DNA of 64,000 nucleotides, taken from NCBI GenBank assembly GCA_029532415.1, contig JAQOTA010000060.1, positions 496,001-560,000 of the forward strand. The letters are read 5' to 3'. The notes beneath the pieces were generated by a model. It saw only the letters and a program-made list of their open reading frames with translations, searched no databases and was not told the DNA's origin. The stretch is from Marasmius tenuissimus (lineage: Eukaryota > Basidiomycota > Agaricomycetes > Agaricales > Marasmiaceae). Below, in pieces: positions 46,461 through 60,908 of the stretch (position 1 is the first letter of the stretch; every line of letters starts with the position of its first letter). The position numbers and the translations under genes were made by a program.

Positions 46461-47300
46461 TTATGCGTGGCTGTCGTAGGGCTTGTTGTAGGGGTGGTTG
46501 AGATCGGCCTCGTGGGGCTTCACGGCGGCGTAGGGTTGGGAGAAGGGGTACATGCCAACGTTGCGGGAACCGATGTATTGGTCCTCGAGGTATTCTATGC
46601 AGTCAGAGATAATCCAGCATGCATCTGTGATTGAGAGGAGGTGCCAGGTCAGGATCTCATTGAAATGAATAGACCAAGGTAAGAAAAACGTACAAGCTTG
46701 GAAGAGGATGGGAATCAACATCGTGACGATGACAATGGCGATGACTGCGCCAGTTGACAGGCCGTTGCTCTTCACACATGTTCCGTGCTTATCAGAGCCA
46801 ACTGTGCAGTTGGAGTCCTTGTCGATGAAGAAGAATACGAGTTGCACGATGGCCAAGATGATACTGGAGATCAAGAAACCTTTGAGGAAACCAGAGAACG
46901 TGCGAATGAAGTTGACCCTCTTAATGATGACGCCAACCAAGCTGGACGGACAGAAGAATGAGCTTCAAGTCGATGTGTTGAGCGGAAAAGGGACTCACCC
47001 AAATAGTGCCGAAAGAGTGAAAAGGGTATAGACGACCCCATATACAATGAGCACGATCTTCTGCCGAGTCGTTAACTTGAATGTTTCCCCGTTATTCAGT
47101 TCAACTGGTCGTGACAAAACGGGTTAGAGGGCAGAGTTAATGTACAGTAGTGATTGACACTCACTCTCTTTATCAGTGGAATCGAAGTACACTCCCGCCC
47201 ATGCCAAACCAGCTACCGCCAATCCAATGAGGATAGAGAAAACGGCGATGATGAAAGCGCCGAAACGGATGGGCAGACAGCAGAGGAAGTGAGGTGCCAT
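46461..47300 (-). CDS. Four-TM membrane protein, MARVEL-like, 217 aa
   Basis: The exons on the minus strand are 47300-47165, 47104-46999, 46941-46694 and 46624-46461 (654 nt). The start MAPHFLCCLPIRFGAFIIAV begins TM1 (ILIGLAVAGLAWAGVYF). TM2 is IVLIVYGVVYTLFTLSALFGLVGVI. TM3 is GFLISSIILAIVQLVFFFI. A two-cysteine loop (DSNCTVGSDKHGTCV) precedes TM4, GAVIAIVIVTMLIPILFQAY. The C-tail is DQYIGSRNVGMYPFSQPYAAV. This four-helix layout with a cysteine pair in the second loop is common in basidiomycete plasma-membrane proteins. Function is unknown. The gene is convergent with the glycosyltransferase. Confidence 0.8.
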
Positions 47301-48177
47301 TTTGTGGATGTGAATGGGGTGAGGATGAGAATGAAAATTACCCTCAAGGGGCTGCAGGTTTTATACTCTATCGATAAGTAAGACCACCGCCATCAACTTT
47401 GCACTGCCCGAGATATACGCCCGTCACAGGGCGATACCCGCAGTCAGGCTCGGTTAGCCACCATTTGGAGTGATATTAGTAGATTTTCGCTTCCCATCTG
47501 TCCAGCAATACTCCAGTCTGCTCGTATTCCAGACGAACAGAGCTGATCTTGAAGAGAGGCACTCCATATATGTTGCACTGGAGGAAGAGAAATGAGACCC
47601 ACTGTCTCAGTGGAAAGCCCCTGGCGTTTCAACTTCATTGCGCTTTTTGGATTTTCCCCGGGTCCGGGCTGATTATCCTCCCGATGATGAAAATGTCGCC
47701 CTTTGCAGGATTCTGAATGCAATACCAGTGCAGAGTGGGCTCACTCGGTCACCGTCCGTCTTGCCCGAGGAGAGCCATATTCAGCCACATGAGCGCGGTA
47801 TCGCGGATGTAGCCGCACTGTGGGAGATTTCCCCAGCGGCAACTGCGAAAAGCAGTACATCTGTGACGATCCAGGACGATCCTCGCAAGAAAATTCTGGT
47901 TTCTCTTTTCCAGTGCGGCCTACTGCGGGCTGGCCTTCCAAGGTTGATGATGAATCCTTCCGAATCCGTACAAGGTAAAAAAGATGCGATGCTAAGGCCT
48001 GAATCTCGATGATGGCTGACCAGTTGGACAGGGACAATTTGATGTGAACAGAGATCAAGATGAGCGCTGTATGGCGATGTTGTGCAACTGGCTGCATCGG
48101 CAAGCCCTGGTAACCCCCCTTCGAAAGATCTCTACAGCCCTCTCTTTACTCGAACATCCATCTACTTCCTCCTGGCT
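47301..48177. other. Divergent intergenic region before SLT2
   Basis: About 880 bp hold the promoters of the four-TM gene and the MAP kinase. A plus frame at 47638-48012 has no recognisable content. No RNA gene or transposon ends were seen. Confidence 0.45.
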
Positions 48178-50046
<1,869 letters not shown>

Positions 50047-50406
50047 ATTATAACCTTTGCAATAAGGAAAGGTTGAAGAATACAATATGTAAAGGTTTGG
50101 AAAGTGATCTACGTTGCACGCGTTCACTGGCTGGAAGGAAACATATACTAATAGGTGTCCGGATAGGCATTCTGAATATATACCGTAGTCCTTGGTAGTT
50201 TTTATTTATGCGAAGTGATTTTTCTCGAATGCGGAGTGGAATTTAGGGATCGGTCAATGGGATGAAGGTCTTGATCATGCTTAAGGGGACAGTACTGAAA
50301 AATTGATCGAGGCGAACTTAATTAGCAATATACAACTCCAGCTTCAGCTCCTAATCCAAGGAAACCACCGCAGGTTAACCTCGAACCCTTCACCAGCTTC
50401 ATACTC

Positions 50407-50938
50407 TTGCTCATGGCATACAGGTCGTCAATATCTCGAGGCGTCCGACCAATCTTGGTCAAGTTTGGCGTTGACTCACTCTGGGAAGGCGTTTTGCGGG
50501 CCCTTGCTCAGCTAGTTGCCTTCGTCTCTTCCATAGCCATGGTTCATCGTCGCTACGTCGAATCACTACCCCTCGGCATCTCACTCCTGTGCCTTCTAGC
50601 CGAGCTGGTATATGTGGCTTTGCATTTTTACGGTCTCGGTTGGGAAAATGGGCCAGCCAGGCACCGTTTTGATTGACTTTGGCATTAGTTCACGCTGGGA
50701 GGGCTTGACGGGAGCCCTTCCTCTGATAACCTTTGTCGCTCTCATAGTCATAGTTCACCGTTACTATGTCCAAACAGTACCTTTTGTCGACTCGCTACTG
50801 TGCTATATGTTCGAGTTGGGATTTGTATGCCTGCATCTCTACGGTCTTCAATGGGAAAACAGATCGGCGTATCACGAGACCGTGTTCTATCAAACCTTTG
50901 TACTCTGGTGTTCGTGGTTTCTCTTCCGATACCACTAG
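50407..50938 (+). pseudogene. Membrane-protein remnant with a tandem internal duplication
   Basis: Two adjacent segments of about 207 bp (50455-50661 and 50662-50870) encode clearly similar peptides. The first reads ILVKFGVDSLWEGVLRAL and VYVALHFYGLGWENG. The second reads VLIDFGISSRWEGLTGAL and VCLHLYGLQWENR. Each has a pair of likely membrane helices. The two copies lie in different frames, and no clean intron joins them. This looks like a duplicated and decaying exon of a multi-TM protein. The family is not recognised. Confidence 0.5.
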
Positions 50939-50963
50939 GCGCTGATTTATTTTCCCCACAGGG

Positions 50964-51458
50964 ATGATGAGCTTCCATCTTCTCGAAGGCTACGAAACAA
51001 GTGTTTTGGGTGCTTTCCTCCTACCTCCTACTGTGTCCTTCGTCACCATGTCATCCTTGCTGTTTGCAGTATATGGGGCACTCGGAACTACGTTAATGCC
51101 ATTCACCGATTGGAGTGTTGTCGAAGGGGAGCACAACTTTTACTGTATCCACGACTACCTGTGTCGGCGCTGGGAACGGCTAGTCCAAGTGCCGGACTGG
51201 CCTGATAACGAAGACGCAACAGTGGCTCCCCTGAAATTGAAGCATGAATAGTTTATGGGGAGCTACTCTGACGTCCCCTCTCCTTGTTCTCTTCTACAGC
51301 TCGTCGGGACGGCGATCTCCGATGCGGTTGCTTTTGTTTTCGCCTTGAGAATGGTGGTTACTGTAAAACTCCCGGAAGATCGATATTTCGCTCGGGGCAA
51401 AAGAGAAGAGTGTGGGCTGATGTGGAGGAGATTGAAGTGTCGGCCAACTCGCGACTAG
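50964..51458 (+). pseudogene. Further pieces of a membrane-protein gene
   Basis: After a good acceptor (TTTTCCCCACAG at 50951-50962) a frame reads MMSFHLLEGYETSVLGAFLLPP, SSLLFAVYGALGT and DYLCRRWERLVQVPDWPDNED, ending at 51251. A second frame after CTTCTACAG (51290-51298) reads LVGTAISDAVAFVFALRMVV and DRYFARGKREECG, to 51458. They could be exons of the same gene as the repeats at 50407-50938, but phases do not join well. A decayed gene is the best reading. Confidence 0.35.
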
Positions 51459-51804
51459 CAATGTACTCTGGCATTTCAGAAGCGCGCTGTCGAGCTCCAT
51501 AATTCTATAGGAACGCACGCTTGCATATCATACGCGCCACATCGATTAGTGTTATGTATTCGATGGTCCAGCCTTTCCCAGCTAGATGAGGCCGGGTAAG
51601 CTTCTTCCGGACGAAAGCTGAACGTTGTCCGCGTGAACATGAAACAAGTTTGTTAGAATCAGCTCGAAGATAGCTCGAAGAGGAAAGATACATTCTTCAC
51701 ATGGTCCGTGCGGGATGAACTACGGTCACGTTACGGTTGCACGTGCTGTACGCGTTGATTGGAGGAAGCAAAAGTTCCCACGAGGCCATTGTTGATGGTT
51801 GACG

Positions 51805-54800
51805 ATGAAGGGCGCACCGCTTAGAGACCGTCTGCCTTCAAACTCCCCAGACCCAATGAAGAGCTCAATACTCAGAGACTCTGGCATGGGCTGGAACTCT
51901 CCTCCTAGCTCTTCTACCGCCTCAGATCCGACCTCTCCCCTTCGTCTGCCCAAGCGAGACCCCCAACAACCAACACAAGCAGACCTTGCTCGCCGTTCTT
52001 CATCTAGCTATAGAGCAATGAGGACCAACAATCTCGTCTCGAAATCACCCTTCAAATCACAGATACCGACCCCATCCACTCCTTCTCGACATCCCCCAGT
52101 TCCAGTTCTTTTTCCAACTCGCAGAGTGTCGGGTGAAAAACGACCTCGCCCTCCTTCGATGCATCAGCAGGCAGAGGAAGAGAACGAAAGGCCATTTGCT
52201 CTGAAGCGGGATAGGAAACAGTCGAAAACATATCAAGGCTTAATTGAAAGGGAGCCAGTCACAAAGAGTCCGTTCCGCAGAGTGCCTTATAGCAAACATG
52301 ACCGTACAGCTCCTCCACCGATGCCAGCAGAATCCCCGACAGCAACAGAGGATCATGATCTTCCTCAGCCAAATCCACCATTTGCATCACGGATACCAGC
52401 GCCGGGATCGGGGTCCCCCCTGCGTTCGTCTCTAGTGTCCAAGCGAATGCATGGTCCACGACTCAGTGGTGGCGGACGCCGTGCCAGGCGCAAGACTGTG
52501 ACCTTTAACGACGAAATGGATGTTTTGGAGATTGACCGCATTGACTACGACGATGAGGAAGCTTTGGACACGGATGACTATGGAGACGAGGACGATGATA
52601 TGGACGATCCATTTTTCCAAGGTCAGCAACACCAGCAACATCACCAGAACACAGACACCATGGACACACATACTTCAGATGATGACTCTTACGAGAGCGT
52701 CGAGCTTTCTGACTCTGGACACCACGAACTGGATCCGGGACTGCGGTTGGATGGCGATACTAGCATCAACGGGCTCGTAGACGACCTCTTCGCTGGACAC
52801 AATTCCGCCGTTATGAGCACGCCGCCTAAAGAACACAATGAACTACCGCCAGATCTCGAGACCGAGGACGGTGTTCCTCTCGGTCGTTCTCACCATCGTG
52901 ATCGTACCCTCAGGTATCACGTACAACTTCATAACGACTCACCAGCGAAACAAAGCCCCATCCCGTTCAACCACCCCATTGCTTTCCCGGATGTTGGCTC
53001 ACGATCTGGATCGCCTCTACCCACCGCGAACTCTACTCCCCCTCGCCAGACTCCCGTCTCATCGCCGCCTTTGGGACGGTCTTCACACGCCGAACGTGCA
53101 AGGGAGGCAAGGATAGATGAGCATGTTAACGACAAGGATGTGGACATGCTGCCGGACTCCCCATCGCCCGTGAAGCCCAAGCAGCACTCCACCTACGACA
53201 GTGGTTTGGAAGGTCCGATCCCCAAGTTTGATCTCAGTGCTGGTAAGTTGCGTCTCGTCTACTTCACTAGCTTTTTTAACGGGGATTTTAGATGGCGTTC
53301 ACAACACACCTGACCACGGACATACGTCTATCAATGCGGATCTCGGAGACGATCCCTTCGCCATGCCCAGCCTCAAAGACGAACGTCTCCCAGAAGAGGG
53401 AAATGGCAGCTTTGTCTCTGCTTCGTCTGTCAATGACAATGATCGATCTGGTGAGATAAATTTGAGTGCCATGGAGAAACAACTCGGGCAGTCCAATGAG
53501 GTACGTTTTCCTTCGATTCCATCATATATGCGAGCTTGTTTATTGAGGGTATATTGTCTAGCGACTCCTGAACACATCGCTCGATACGTCTGTGTCTTCT
53601 ATGCCTACCAGGGACACGTCCTTCTCCCAGTCCCCCATGCCCTCATCATCTCGTTCAAGTGGAGCATTCTCCCCACTCTCACCCAACCGACAGGCAGTTA
53701 GACGCTCCCCCCTCCCCCCCATTCCAGCTGGAGTGGTTCCTCATGCTGGGACTCCGCCACCAGCCGGCCTTGCACCTAGGTCAACACCTTCACCGAGGTT
53801 GCGGCCAAGAATTAGCAAGGAAGATGTGAGGATGAGGCTATTGGGTGCTCGAAGGTTCGGGAGTGGTAGTCCGGTTCCTCAGCCTTCTCCTGGTGAGGGG
53901 CAAGTACAAGAAGAGAGGCGGGACAGTAGTCCTCGTCCTTCTCCGACTCTTGACAAAGGCAAGGGGAAGGCCATTGACCCGATTGAAGATATCTTGAACG
54001 AACTGCCGCCCGAGTCTCAGGGTGGAAGAGCTGAAGAGGCGTCGGTCATGACAATGACGGATGCCAATAGTGCTGAGGAGGCTGTTATCGGGCAAGCGGT
54101 GATAGAGACGGCGACGACAGCATTCGTGGTTGGTGTTGCTCAGCACCATCATCATCCTCAGATGGATGAGGGGGAAGGACACAGTGACGAGGAAGACGAG
54201 ACAGCACGCGAACAAGAGGAGGAGCAGATGGAGGAGGATGAAGAAGAGGAGCAGGAGGAAGAGGAAGAGGACGAAGAAGAGTTTGGTGTGAGGAAGGCAC
54301 CACCTGTGCTCGGCACTCTAGGTCTTGGCGGAGGTTCTTCCAAGTTCAATCTTGACTTTGGGAGCAAGTTTGGGCTGGGAGGCTTGGGTATCGACTTGGA
54401 CGACATGGAAACCTCATCTTACCAACCCGCACGGACGCGGTTCAACGACAACTTCAGTGTCCAAGAGAGCGTTGCTTCCCGGGCTTCTGGAGACTCGCAA
54501 GGATCGCGGCACTCGAAAACCAGTTCCATCAGCAGCAACATGGTCCGAATGGGCGCATCGGACGAGGACGTTAGTATGGATATGAGGAGCGCGTTGGATC
54601 GGCTCATGGAGGATGTTGGGGCCAATGTTGATCCGCAACAGCAGGCTGATACTTCCATGCCCACGACCGAGGAGCATGCTCATTCGGACGACGACGATCA
54701 GCCATTGGGACTTCGGGTTGGACAGAGTCACCAGGCGAGGGTCATGATGGAGTCTGCGTCTGGTGCTGCCCTGAGTCGGACGGCGAGCGAGTCTTCGGCG

Positions 54801-56738
54801 GTAGCACCACCGCCGCCAGTAAAAGACAATATCCGAGCGAGGGAAGAGATGATTTTGCAGAAGAGAAGGGCGATGAGGCGGATGGAAGAGGATGACGATG
54901 ATATGTTTGAGGGTGGCGAGATTCAAGTTCCTGCAAGGAAGGGTCGCGGTATCGGCTTGGGGCGGCCCAGTCGGAGGAGGAGCATGAGTACCGGGGACGT
55001 CCATGATCTTGTCAAGAAGGGAGAGGCTAAGCTGGATGTCGAGCCCGTCGCTGAAGAGGATGCCTTGGAAGCTACAATTGAGAAGGAGCTGCAGAAAATG
55101 GACAACCCGCCCAAGAAGGTAAGAGCGATCGTGTGATGTTCCTGTCTCCCGGACGGTGGTTGACACAGTTTTGCAGAAATATCAGGTCCGCGAGAGAGAA
55201 GCAATTTATGCCTCCTCTAGCGTTTCTCATATGGCCGGCCCTGGAGACGTCAACGTCGGAAAAGCGTGGAGGCCTATCCGCCGGCCCTCAGACATGGTGA
55301 GGCTAACTAAGTTGATATACATTCCTGGCTCACCAACATTCCCTATTCTAGAACGAGTACGCCAAACAGATCAAGGAGTATCGCTCTAACCAGAACCCCG
55401 GAAAGGCATACGGAAAGGTATTCGTCAAAGTGGTGGGAGTTAGGAACTTGCATGTTCCTATTCCTGTAGAGCCAACCACCATGTCCTGCACCCTGAACAA
55501 CGGCATCCACTTTGTCACGACCCCGGAATGTCGCTTGGCTAAAGAATGCCCTATAGGCCAAGAGTTTGAGCTGTGAGTCGGTACCTAGCTGTCTATGCGG
55601 CTGCTGATCTTTGCCTCCAGAATCGAGCACAGCAAACTCGAGTTCACGCTCACCCTTAAAGTAAAACGTGACCCTCATATCATCACTCAATTCAAGGCTC
55701 TCGCACCACCGCCCCCTCAACCACGACCTCCGCCTATGGTCCAGCAGGCCTCCTCTTCGAGCAAGAGTAGCTCTCGAAGCGGGGGGATGTTTGGCCTGTT
55801 CTCGTCCTCGCCGAAAAAATCGAAAGACAAGGAAAAGGAAAGAGTCCTTATTCCGGTCAACGAGTTCCCCCCACCGCCTGTCCACCGTCTACCTGAGAAC
55901 CTCGCTCGATACATGAAGCCCGATGGGACGTTCGCCCGCGCTTTTATATCGTTCAAGGACATTGCTCAACGATGCGACACCAAACTCTTTGAGACATCGT
56001 TCCCCTTGATCGGACAGCGATTGGAGCTCGGCGGTAAAGCGTCGACATTACAAGTGGGAGAGATGGTTCTACAGATGTTCAGGCTCCCTCCCTTGCCTGG
56101 TATTCCACCAGAGCAACTCCCGCAGAGTTTGGACGAATGCCACAGGGGGTTGAGGCACGTCAACTGGCACAAGGTGACCTACTTTGAGGGAACCTTGACG
56201 CAGAGCGGAGGTGATTGTAGTGTGAGTGATCTATCATTTACTGGCTGACTCACATAAACCGACCACTTGTCTCTAGTCCTGGCGTCGTCGCCGACTCCGA
56301 GTTGTGGGTGGCAATCTCGTCGCGTTCAACGATGTCACAAAGAGAGTCACCGCCACTATCAATCTTAAGAACGCGATTGCTGTTCAGGACGACCAGGAGG
56401 GCAGAAGTGGCATGCTGAGTCCCTCGTCTGGCAAAACAAACATGAGCAATCGCGAGTATGATGGTGTGTATGGAGTGGAACGTTCGTTCCGCTTGATTTT
56501 CCCCGGCGATGAAGAGATTTGCTTCTTCGCCGATACGGACGAGGAGAAGGCTCGATGGTACGTCGTCAACTGCTGATCCATCCGGTTATCTCGTACTTAT
56601 CATTCGTCCTGTAGGTTGGAGATCCTTCGAGCACTGGTGGGGCACATACCTCCCCACCCTCTCTGGGCCGAGCTGCTTTGGCAGCGACAGACTGATCTTA
56701 ATAACCACGCTGGCAATCCCGGTACTGCTGGTCGGTAA
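51805..56738 (+). CDS. Bud4-like anillin/PH-domain protein, 1516 aa
   Basis: The eight exons are 51805-53242, 53292-53500, 53562-55118, 55177-55296, 55352-55572, 55621-56221, 56277-56557 and 56615-56738 (4551 nt in phase). The first 1100 residues are disordered: S/P-rich with acidic tracts, including a long Glu/Asp run near 54210-54280. The conserved C-terminus begins YAKQIKEYRSNQNPGKAYGKVFVKVVGVRNL and CTLNNGIHFVTTPECRL (an anillin-homology, C2-like region). It continues KVTYFEGTLTQSGGDCSSWRRRRLRVVGGNLVAFN and ERSFRLIFPGDEEICFFADTDEEKARWLEILRALVG, a PH domain. Bud4 proteins scaffold septins and mark septation or bud sites at the cortex. The ATG at 51805 was chosen as the first in frame. Confidence 0.87.
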
Positions 56739-57483
56739 CCCGCTTCCTTTTCCCATTTCCGCTACGTTATTATGTGATCTTTATTGTGGACATCCCATCT
56801 GCATTGTCGAACCTTCTGTTCCACCTCACTTCACCTCAGATATGTTCAAGATCTTCTGACCGTTTCTATAGCTCGCCTCGTTTATCTTATCTTCTAGTCT
56901 AGTCTCGCTCTCGCTCTCGCATGTCCCAAGTGTCTATGTACAAACATCCCTTTTGAGCTTTTCGATTATGAATATGTGTGCAATGTGCATTGAATCGTAT
57001 ATGCCTTTCGCTTTTTCTTTCTGTGTTTTTTTCTCTCCTCTTTCGCTTTCTCTTGTCTTGTAAATAAGCGTTTTTACTCTGTACGTTACCTCAATAGACG
57101 GTCCAAACGCTCCATAGGGCTCCATCGGTCCATGCGTGATTCAGATGAGTAGATCGTGAGTTGGGAGCTACAACAGGAGCCATGCGTTCATGTATACAGG
57201 AAGCTAATCCACATTCTCGACTCCCGGAAAACACAGGACATCAAGCATCTGCGAAACTCTATGAAAGCTGGTGCCATCCCGATAAGGTTATGTTCCTTCC
57301 TGATTCGGAACTTCCAGTTACTCAAGTACCTTTGTTACCGATGTGCAAGTAATCGCGTCAGATCTGCGAACCACTGCGGTAGGCAGCCATGCTGGTGAAT
57401 ACGATTTCAGACGGTGAATGTCTGACCAACGCCTAGATAGTACAAGTAGAACGATCAAAAACAAGATTTCGGTTCATTCACTC
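56739..57483. other. Intergenic between convergent genes
   Basis: The stretch holds the 3' regions of the Bud4-like and 7TM genes. A CTCGCTCTCGCTCTCG simple repeat lies near 56903-56920 and a T-rich tract near 57003-57060. No gene or element is supported. Confidence 0.5.
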
Positions 57484-59052
57484 TTATTCGGCAGACTTCG
57501 TTGCTGTTCTTGATATAGAAGTCCCGCCTCCCTCCGTAGCCTCCGCGCCAAAATCAGGTGGTATGCCTGAATCTGTCGCACTCGCACACGATCTGAGGGA
57601 GTTTGTTCGTTCCTGTAGCTCGTCTAGCTCCGTAAACTGCGACTCCCAGTCTCCGGTACTATGAGTGCTTTCGATCGTCGTCAAAGTAAGCCCCCATGTA
57701 CGAGTACGTGTAGTACCATCACGAGTCCTGCCGAGGTCGATCGTACGTTCCCCACTGTTATATTCTTCATCTGATTCGGCCTCAGTGGCCGTCCTCTTCC
57801 TCCAGAAGATCAATCTGAACAACGTCGTTATCACCACTAGGAAGTTGCATACTATGACGGCGGTCGCCATCTGTAAGACAGCAGGGCCAGTCAGAATCGC
57901 GATGATGGTTACATGAGAATCAGAACATACCTGTAAATTTATCGAATAAGAGAGGCCCTTTGCATCTCCCCCGTTTATGGTAAAGGCCGTTCGCACGCAG
58001 CAGGCGATCAAGTTCAAAAATCCACTGGCGAAGAGTACCAGTATGAGTCGTCGCTCCGCGGGCAGGAGGGAGGTGCTATTCCAAAAGCATAAAGAGGGAT
58101 AGCCGTCAGGATGATGGACGATGTTACACCACCTATCGAGGAAGAATGGGTCCGACCACACACAGGCGTCGCCCGGGGACCGCGACAGCAGCGGTAGTAG
58201 ATGATAGTGGAAAAACGACGGAAAATTGGTTCGAGTTCGAAGCAAGAATGAGACTGAGAGGCACGCCGAAGACTAGGTTTCACTCACCGACAACATGAAA
58301 GGTCCCATAAATCCATCGCTGAATTTTTGGCTTCGTTTGGAGAGTGGGATCGTTGAAAACGACCAATTTCACCGTGATGGTTATGATCATGGCCGTAAAA
58401 CATGCTACTGACAATCCCAGCGTCACCATCCGGAGGCGACTGGGGGGTAAAATACGAGCAATGGAGAGGGCGAGGGATATCCGGGAGCACCTACAACAAC
58501 GAACGAACGATGCGAAGGGAAAGTGATACTGTGAACTGTGAAAAAAAAAGGTAATATGTACACACCAAATAACCCCAAGAGATAGTGCCATGAGAGCGGA
58601 GACCACAGCCATACTTTCTCCTCTATACTCCGCCGCGTCCATGATCAGCGCCTTGTCTTCTACTTTTTATAGAATGTACGATGAGAGATGGCAAGGTAGG
58701 ACCGTGTCAGGGTCTTTAGATGCAAGAACGCTTCTCGATACTCACTTGAGACCCACTTCACCCAATCTACGATCAAAAACACCACAACCAATATCGCGGA
58801 GAAAGCAGCCCAACCATCATCCCAAGAAAGAAGCCTGATACGGATTCGGCGCGCCAATCGAAGCATCGTAATGGCTATGGCAATGGAGTGAACGACGGTG
58901 ACGAAAACTGGGATGCAGGAGCGTCAGTGTATCGTCAAACTCGCAACAAAACGCGCACCTCGATCGTCAGGCAGGAGTACATTCGCAGGCGGAGCTGGAG
59001 AACTAGGAGGGATTGCAGTTCGAGCGTGGACTTGTGATCCAGTCGCACCCAT
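57484..59052 (-). CDS. Seven-TM membrane protein (rhodopsin-like fold of agarics), apparent frameshift
   Basis: Exons on the minus strand are 59052-58959, 58874-58746, 58662-58566, 58490-58288, 58132-57931 and 57870-57484. Helices include WAAFSAILVVVFLIVDWVKW (after a WDDGW motif), MAVVSALMALSLGVIW, MVTLGLSVACFTAMIITITV, a fifth span VTSSIILTAIPLYAF, RRLILVLFASGFLNLIACCV and MATAVIVCNFLVVITTLF. The C-tail is rich in Thr, Ser and Arg. In the fifth exon the first span reads in one frame and the next span reads in another, with a single-base discrepancy near 58087. This suggests a disabled allele or a base error. Such proteins are common and uncharacterised in agarics. Confidence 0.6.
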
Positions 59053-59829
59053 GTTACACAGTTCCGCCACCTTTTCTGGAGGTATATCAAGTCGCTACGT
59101 CCGTCCTGGGATGGGGACTCTTAAATCTAAGTTGAATACATACGAGTACATTTGCACGGATCCCGTAAACCCCAATGCGTGTGATTATTGAAGGACCTCT
59201 ATTACTTTGTTACGTTGACCTCAGGAGACGAGTTCTTGATTTTGGAGAATTGAATGAGTCGCAGCCGTCCCGCTCCCTGGATCTGAACTGCTGGGAAACC
59301 TGAAGAGCGGTATTGAAGGGATGAGTGAGAAGCAACAGAGAAGCAACAAAGAAACGGCAGGTAAAGGCCTATATGCGGTTGTGTTTCGTGCTCAGCGAAC
59401 GACACAGAATTATCCGGTCTCTACCTCGCCGTCTGGCGCCGCGTGTCTTTGCAGGTCGGGCGATAGCAGTACCTGAATGACGGCGGCGTACAAATGTAGG
59501 TGAGGGTTGAAGCGAGACGTCAGTCTCCGCTAGATATGATACGTCCTATGTATGGGATACAGTGAGCGATGTCGAGGTAGCGCTTAAGAGTCTGGACACA
59601 TACTTCAATGTGGCTAAGTGACCGGCAACCAATAGCCATTCGTGATCCCGAGACCTCGGCTTTTGGCCGACTGGTTCAAACATTCTATAGGACTTTACAC
59701 CACGACTGTGAACTTTGAGCATCAGAAATAAGTGCCGAGCCCTCTAGAACTTCAAGCATCTTCTTGTCATGATTTCTGAGACTGCAACTACCTAAAGATA
59801 GGACAAGGGTCAATGCAATCGGGGGTGTG

Positions 59830-60660
59830 GAAACCATGGACGTACATATTCATACACGCAATTCGCATATTGACGATGACATCTGCTAGCGCGGTTGTAG
59901 AGACGTTTCATCTTTCCCGGAACTGTACCGCGACATTGAGTACCAAAGGATGATGGGAGGATGATTACCCACGGGCCACCATGGGTCAAAAGAAACGGGA
60001 CAGCAACATTCCTCCATGACTCCATAACATCATCAAAGCCCAGGCCACACTGGCAAGCTTGTGAAACCGAGAAACGGATTTGAAGCACACATATCTCACT
60101 TACTCGAACGACACGCCATAGGCCTTCGTGTATGTGAGCAGCAAGACCCAGAGCCGTCGGAGCCCATCGATCATCCTCCGGATAAAAATCGGGAACGCGA
60201 TTCCTAGAGCACACGCTGAACTCGAGACGGACGGCTGAGCTCTAGTGACCTGGTCTTCGAACAGAATGGTTGCTTACGACCTTGTCGTCAGGTTGTAGAG
60301 TCAGCTGGGAGTCCTCTTCTGGCACAGTGGCACTGAGCAAAGATTTAGACTTGTCGAAATCGAGAAACGACGTATGGAACGACACCAGTCCATATGCTTC
60401 GGAACTGAATTGACATTTTAGAGGTTCAAGATATGTCGTTATGTCCCGGGAATAAACGTCAGTGTACATGTAGATTGTGGTGGTAATGCGATAAGATCAA
60501 GAAGTAACCAAGATCTGATCCTGGCGGGTGGCTGGTCACGTGATAATTATAGGCTGCATCTAGGAGTAGTCCATAGTCCAACTCAGAGTCAATCGTTTCA
60601 TTCCAGTCCTCCAGGACTCCGTTAGCGGTAAGAGGCTCGCGGCCACCCTCATTCAGCCGA
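59830..60660 (-). CDS. Uncertain multi-exon gene
   Basis: Coding-like minus-strand pieces lie in a row. They are VLEDWNETIDSELDYGLLLDAAYNYHV (about 60540-60630), ITTYLEPLKCQFSSEAYGLV and FDKSKSLLSATVPEEDSQL (about 60270-60440), and SSACALGIAFPIFIRRMIDGLRRLW (about 60150-60230). The last is followed by a consensus donor GTAAGTGAG. A further piece, CQCGLGFDDVMESWRNVAV, lies near 60000-60060. Short introns between them are plausible, but the start and stop are not fixed. The family is not recognised. It lies just downstream of the CBM1 gene on the same strand. Confidence 0.4.
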
Positions 60661-60908
60661 TTACTAATACGATGTCTGTGGAAGTCGCGCCGAAGGGACG
60701 GTTGACGTTGATTCAATAAAGGATTTCCGAGTCCCGACTGACAGGCAGCTCGACGGCCACAGAGACATGGGATGACGAAGAAAATCGGTGTCTGCATATT
60801 GATTCTCCGACGTACTTATCGGAAGCAACCCTGGCGTTCCACTTGCCTTGTAGCCCCAAGTACATCTGTATGAAGTAAACCCATCCCGCCCCTCGAGGAA
60901 ATAATCAC

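Noticed and set aside
54158..54406. Minus-strand frame rich in Ser runs
   Set aside because: It is the complement of the Glu/Asp tract in the Bud4-like gene, so the Ser runs come from GAG/GAA codons read backwards.
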